DNA of 64,000 nt from the NCBI RefSeq assembly GCF_945952405.1, contig NZ_CAMFIA010000011.1, forward strand, positions 1 to 64,000, given 5' to 3'. Below, piece by piece: positions 61,181 through 64,000 of the stretch. The number at the start of each line of letters is the position of its first letter. Positions within the stretch are counted from its first letter, which is position 1. The notes beneath the pieces are model-generated. The model ran no database searches and was not told the origin of the DNA. It saw only the letters and a program-made list of their open reading frames with translations. This DNA comes from an uncultured Stenotrophomonas sp. Its GTDB lineage: Bacteria > Pseudomonadota > Gammaproteobacteria > Xanthomonadales > Xanthomonadaceae. Position numbers and translations under genes: made by a program.

Positions 61181-61249
61181 ATGCGCCATTGATGCCGCCG
61201 TCTTCGCAACAGACGGCCTGACTCTTCCCGCCCCTGCGCGCAGGGGAGA
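61181..61249 (+). promoter_or_regulatory. Leader with two short reading frames and a GC-rich hairpin
   Basis: ATG at 61181 opens a three-codon frame (M-R-H). Its TGA overlaps the ATG at 61192 of a nine-codon frame (MPPSSQQTA), which ends at 61221. A perfect CCCCTGC-GC-GCAGGGG stem follows near 61232-61247. The layout resembles leaders that control antibiotic-resistance ABC-F genes, but the function is inferred. Confidence 0.4.
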
Positions 61250-61271
61250 ACCCGGCATCCATGGAGGTCGC

Positions 61272-62879
61272 ATGACTCCGCATTCCCTCACGCTCGATCG
61301 CGTGTCGTATCGATTGGCCGACGGCCGCCCGCTGTTTTCCGATCTGAGCTTTTCCTTCGAACCGGTCGCCACCGGCCTGGTCGGTGCCAATGGTGCCGGC
61401 AAGAGCGTGCTCGCCCGCCTGCTGGCCGGGCAACTGCTGCCCGACAGTGGCCAGGTACGCGGCAGCGGTCGCGTGTTCCTGTTGCCGACACCTGGCTATC
61501 CGCCGGCCGGAACGGTCGGTCAACTGGCCGGCGTCGGTGATGTGCTGGACGCGCTGGCACGCATCGAGGCCGGCAGCGTGGACGAAGCCGACTTCGCCTG
61601 CGTCGGTGACCGCTGGGACCTGCGCGAACGCCTGCAACAGCAATGGCAGGCGCTCGAACTGCCGGATGATCTCGATCCGGCCCAGCCCGCCGCGCGCCTC
61701 AGCGGCGGCCAGGCGATGCAGGTGGCGCTGTCCGGTGCCTGGGCCAGCGGCGCCGATTGGCTGATCCTGGACGAACCCAGCAACCACCTCGATGCACGCC
61801 ATCGCCAGCACCTGTACCAGCAGTTGCAGCAGTGGCGCGGCGGCCTGCTCGCGATCAGCCATGACCGCGATCTGCTGGCCCGCATGCAGCAGATCGTCGA
61901 GCTGGATGCACGCGGGCTGCATCGCTATGGCGGGCCATGGCAGCACTACGCCGATGCGCGCGCCGCCGAGCGCGAAGCGGCGGCCGCCCAGCTCGACCAT
62001 GCCCGCGCCCAGCACCGGCAACAGCAGCGCAGCGCGCGCGAACAGCACGAACGCCAGCAGCAGCGGCAGGCACGTGGCAACCGCGATGCGAAGCAGGCCA
62101 ACCAGGCACCGATCCTGCTCGGCCGGCAGAAGCAGCGCGCCGAAGCCAGCCACGGCCGCGCACTGCAGGTGCAGGCCGAGCGCCTGCAGGCCAGTGCCGA
62201 GCAGCTGCGCGCCGCAGCCTCGGCGGTGCACGTGGCGCCGGAGCTGGCGCTGTTCGCCGGTGATGCCGAGCGCGGCAGCGCACGCTTGCTGCAGGCAGAG
62301 GATCTGGTGCTGCCGCAGGGCTGCACAGCCCCGCTGCAGATGGAGATCCGCCGCGGCCAACGCATCGCGGTGGTCGGCGACAATGGCAGTGGCAAATCGA
62401 CCCTGCTGCGCGTATTGGCCGGTCAGCTGGCCGCGCGCTGCGGCACGGTGCAGCGCCACGCGCCCGTGGCCCTGCTCGACCAGCAGCTGCTGGGGTTGGC
62501 CGGAGAGCGCAGCATCCTCGACACCGTGCAGGCGGCCAACGCGGCCGCCGATCCCGGCGAACTGCGCACGCGGCTGGCCCTGCTCGGGCTGGATGCCCAG
62601 CGCATCCAGCGGCCGGCCGCCAGCCTCAGTGATGGCGAACGGGTGAAAGGAGCGCTGGCCAGCGTGCTGTATGCCGAGCCGGCGCCCCAGCTGCTGTTGC
62701 TGGACGAGCCCGGCAACGCGCTGGACCTGGGTGCATTACAGGCGCTGGAGCAGCTGCTGGCGGCGTGGCCGGGAGCCCTGCTGATGGTCAGCCATGACCG
62801 GCACCTGCTGCAGGCGCTGCGGCCGACGCTGGTGCTGCAGGTCAGCGCCGAAGGTTGGCAGTGGCGGGATGAACTGTAG
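61272..62879 (+). CDS. ABC-F ribosome-associated ATPase
   Basis: A 535-residue ABC-F protein: two ATPase domains and no membrane part. Domain 1 has Walker A GANGAGKSVL, signature LSGGQ, Walker B LILDEPSNHLD and SHDRDLL. A charged linker rich in Gln/Arg/Ala (about 230-330) contains the P-site-tRNA-interacting region. Domain 2 has GDNGSGKSTLL, a variant signature SDGER and LLLDEPGNALD. GGAGGT precedes the ATG closely (3 bases). It could be a housekeeping or resistance ABC-F. The stop lies inside a SMAG GTAG. Confidence 0.9.
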   Translation: MTPHSLTLDRVSYRLADGRPLFSDLSFSFEPVATGLVGANGAGKSVLARLLAGQLLPDSGQVRGSGRVFLLPTPGYPPAGTVGQLAGVGDVLDALARIEAGSVDEADFACVGDRWDLRERLQQQWQALELPDDLDPAQPAARLSGGQAMQVALSGAWASGADWLILDEPSNHLDARHRQHLYQQLQQWRGGLLAISHDRDLLARMQQIVELDARGLHRYGGPWQHYADARAAEREAAAAQLDHARAQHRQQQRSAREQHERQQQRQARGNRDAKQANQAPILLGRQKQRAEASHGRALQVQAERLQASAEQLRAAASAVHVAPELALFAGDAERGSARLLQAEDLVLPQGCTAPLQMEIRRGQRIAVVGDNGSGKSTLLRVLAGQLAARCGTVQRHAPVALLDQQLLGLAGERSILDTVQAANAAADPGELRTRLALLGLDAQRIQRPAASLSDGERVKGALASVLYAEPAPQLLLLDEPGNALDLGALQALEQLLAAWPGALLMVSHDRHLLQALRPTLVLQVSAEGWQWRDEL

Positions 62880-63042
62880 AGCCGGGCGATGCTCGGCTTC
62901 GGTGGGGCTGCATCCACGCGTGGCGTGGATCTACCTGCAATTCGCGCGAGGCGTGGATCTACCTGCATCTGCGCGTGGCGTGGGTCTTCGGCGGGGCGGT
63001 TCTGCGGGGCGGGTTCGCAGTAGATCCACGCCATGCATGGAT
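62876..63042. repeat. Cluster of four SMAG units, the first supplying a stop codon
   Basis: GTAGAGCCGGGCG (from 62876) holds the ABC-F stop TAG (62877-62879). It is followed by minus-strand units at 62912-62934 and near 62945-62962, and a plus-strand unit at 63020-63042. Confidence 0.85.
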
Positions 63043-63092
63043 GCGATGACGGCACAGCCGGGCGTGAGCCCGGCTCCACCGGTGAACGCCGC

Positions 63093-64000
63093 TCAGCGCT
63101 TCCACACCGGGAAGGCCTGCGGCAGCTGCTGCCACAGCAGCGGTCCTGCGCGCAGCTCATGATCGTTGAGCAGGCACGCGTCCAGCTCCGCACGCACCGC
63201 GCGCTCATCCATGTGCACACCGATCACCACCAGCTCCTGGCGACGATCGCCCCATAGCGGATGCCACAGACGCTGCATCGCCGCGTGTGCGGCCGAGTCC
63301 GGGAACTCCTCCAGGCCCGGCAAGGGCGCGCTCCAGCAGTCGGCCTGCTGCCGCGCCCAGCCCAGGTCGCTGTAGGGCAGTGGCGTGGGCGGCAGCAGCG
63401 GCGTGGTGTCCTCCAGGCCGGCGCGCACGCGCTCGCGCGCGGCGTACCAGAACCCCGCCGCCTGCGTACGGGTAGCCGCGCCCACGCTGTTCAGCTCGCC
63501 AACCCAGTCCATGCGGTTGGCCAGCCAGAACCAGCCCTTGCTGCGGATCACGCCAGGCATGCCCGACTGCAGCGCGCGTGCGAAGCGCGCGGGGTGGAAC
63601 GGACGCCGTGAACGGTAGACGAAGCTGCCGATGCCATATTCCTCGGTTTCCGGCGTGTGTTCGCCACGCAGCTCCTTCACCCAACCGGGCGCACGCTGCG
63701 CACGCTCGAAGTCGAAACGACCGGTATCCAGCAGCTCGGCCAGCGGCACATCACCGAAGCTGGACAGCAACAGCTTCGCGTCGCGGTTGAGCCCGCGCAG
63801 CACCGCCAGCGTGTCCTGCAGCACTTCGTCATCCACCTGGTCAACCTTGCTGACCACGATCACGTCGGCAAACTCCACCTGCTCGCACAGCAGGTCCACC
63901 ACACCACGATCATCCTCCGGGCCGGCCTGCTGGCCACGCTCGGCCAGGCGCAGGGTCGAGCCGAAATCTGCAAGGAAGGCGCTGCCATCGACCACCGTCA
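63093..64000 (-). CDS. COG0523/CobW-type GTPase, truncated by the window end
   Basis: The C-terminal 300 residues of a G3E-family GTPase metallochaperone. The visible part begins in the GTPase domain: VVDGSAFLADFGS, then VIVVSKVDQVDDE (the SKVD motif for guanine). The CobW C-terminal domain follows (about from YGIGSFVYRSRRPFHP to the end) with a His/Glu-rich segment MQRLWHPLWGDRRQE. The N-terminal P-loop and any CxCC motif are outside the window. Metal specificity (Zn or other) cannot be decided from this fragment. Confidence 0.85.
   Translation of the reverse strand, partial: TVVDGSAFLADFGSTLRLAERGQQAGPEDDRGVVDLLCEQVEFADVIVVSKVDQVDDEVLQDTLAVLRGLNRDAKLLLSSFGDVPLAELLDTGRFDFERAQRAPGWVKELRGEHTPETEEYGIGSFVYRSRRPFHPARFARALQSGMPGVIRSKGWFWLANRMDWVGELNSVGAATRTQAAGFWYAARERVRAGLEDTTPLLPPTPLPYSDLGWARQQADCWSAPLPGLEEFPDSAAHAAMQRLWHPLWGDRRQELVVIGVHMDERAVRAELDACLLNDHELRAGPLLWQQLPQAFPVWKR

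Noticed and set aside
1..64000. CRISPR array, prophage, integrase or IS element
   Set aside because: No spaced direct-repeat array, phage structural gene, transposase or integrase frame was found. The many repeats are single hairpins.

Overview
The window is about 64 kb of GC-rich, densely coding chromosome. It most likely comes from Stenotrophomonas (S. maltophilia complex) or a close Xanthomonadaceae relative. This rests on the roughly thirty GTAG-headed hairpin repeats that match the SMAG (REP-like) family described for S. maltophilia, and on the products, which look xanthomonad (DUF3247, DUF3016, DUF3297, DUF6630-like, DUF4031). The call is from reading, not from a database search. I see no tRNA or rRNA gene, prophage, insertion sequence or CRISPR array. 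Overall the region reads as core chromosome with hairpin repeats scattered between genes.

Layout. 0-10 kb: phosphoglycolate phosphatase, a LysR-methyltransferase pair facing an NmrA-like reductase, a metallo-beta-lactamase-fold hydrolase, DNA polymerase IV, fabA-fabB (unsaturated fatty acid synthesis), and a translationally coupled rsmC-rsuA-HAD operon. 10-22 kb: a soluble hybrid histidine kinase, the alr-dadA D-alanine operon with its divergent Lrp-type regulator, msrB, the flagellar stator genes motA-motB, and several small conserved proteins. 22-36 kb: an Na+/H+ antiporter; a doxX-dioxygenase operon facing a LysR gene; a large sensor with degenerate GGDEF and intact EAL domains; an M13 metallopeptidase lipoprotein; two coupled MFS transporters facing a TetR gene with three operator-like sites; and an MpaB-family oxygenase. 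36-46 kb: a LytS/LytTR two-component pair, an M28 peptidase, and a four-gene operon of exported proteins ending in a CsgG-like lipoprotein. 46-53 kb: an ECF42-like sigma factor with two VOC and two YCII/DGPF proteins, an NHL-propeller/M23 fusion and an exported helical-repeat protein. 53-64 kb: a lytic transglycosylase, CycA-type permease, CSS-EAL phosphodiesterase, an MFS/serine-hydrolase operon facing a LysR gene, an ABC-F protein with a long leader, and a truncated COG0523 GTPase.

How the genes work together. Several regulator-target units can be read directly: divergent LysR, Lrp and TetR genes with palindromes between them and their neighbours; ATGA or GTGA overlaps that couple translation; and a TGTCGA-N17-CGTTGT promoter candidate in front of the sigma-factor operon. 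alr, dadA and the distant cycA could together take up and oxidise D-alanine. Two EAL proteins and motAB tie the region to c-di-GMP signalling and motility. The least explained loci are the CsgG-like operon (40951-45694), the ECF42/DGPF locus with its 257-bp nested palindrome (45802-49313), and the ABC-F leader (61141-61271).
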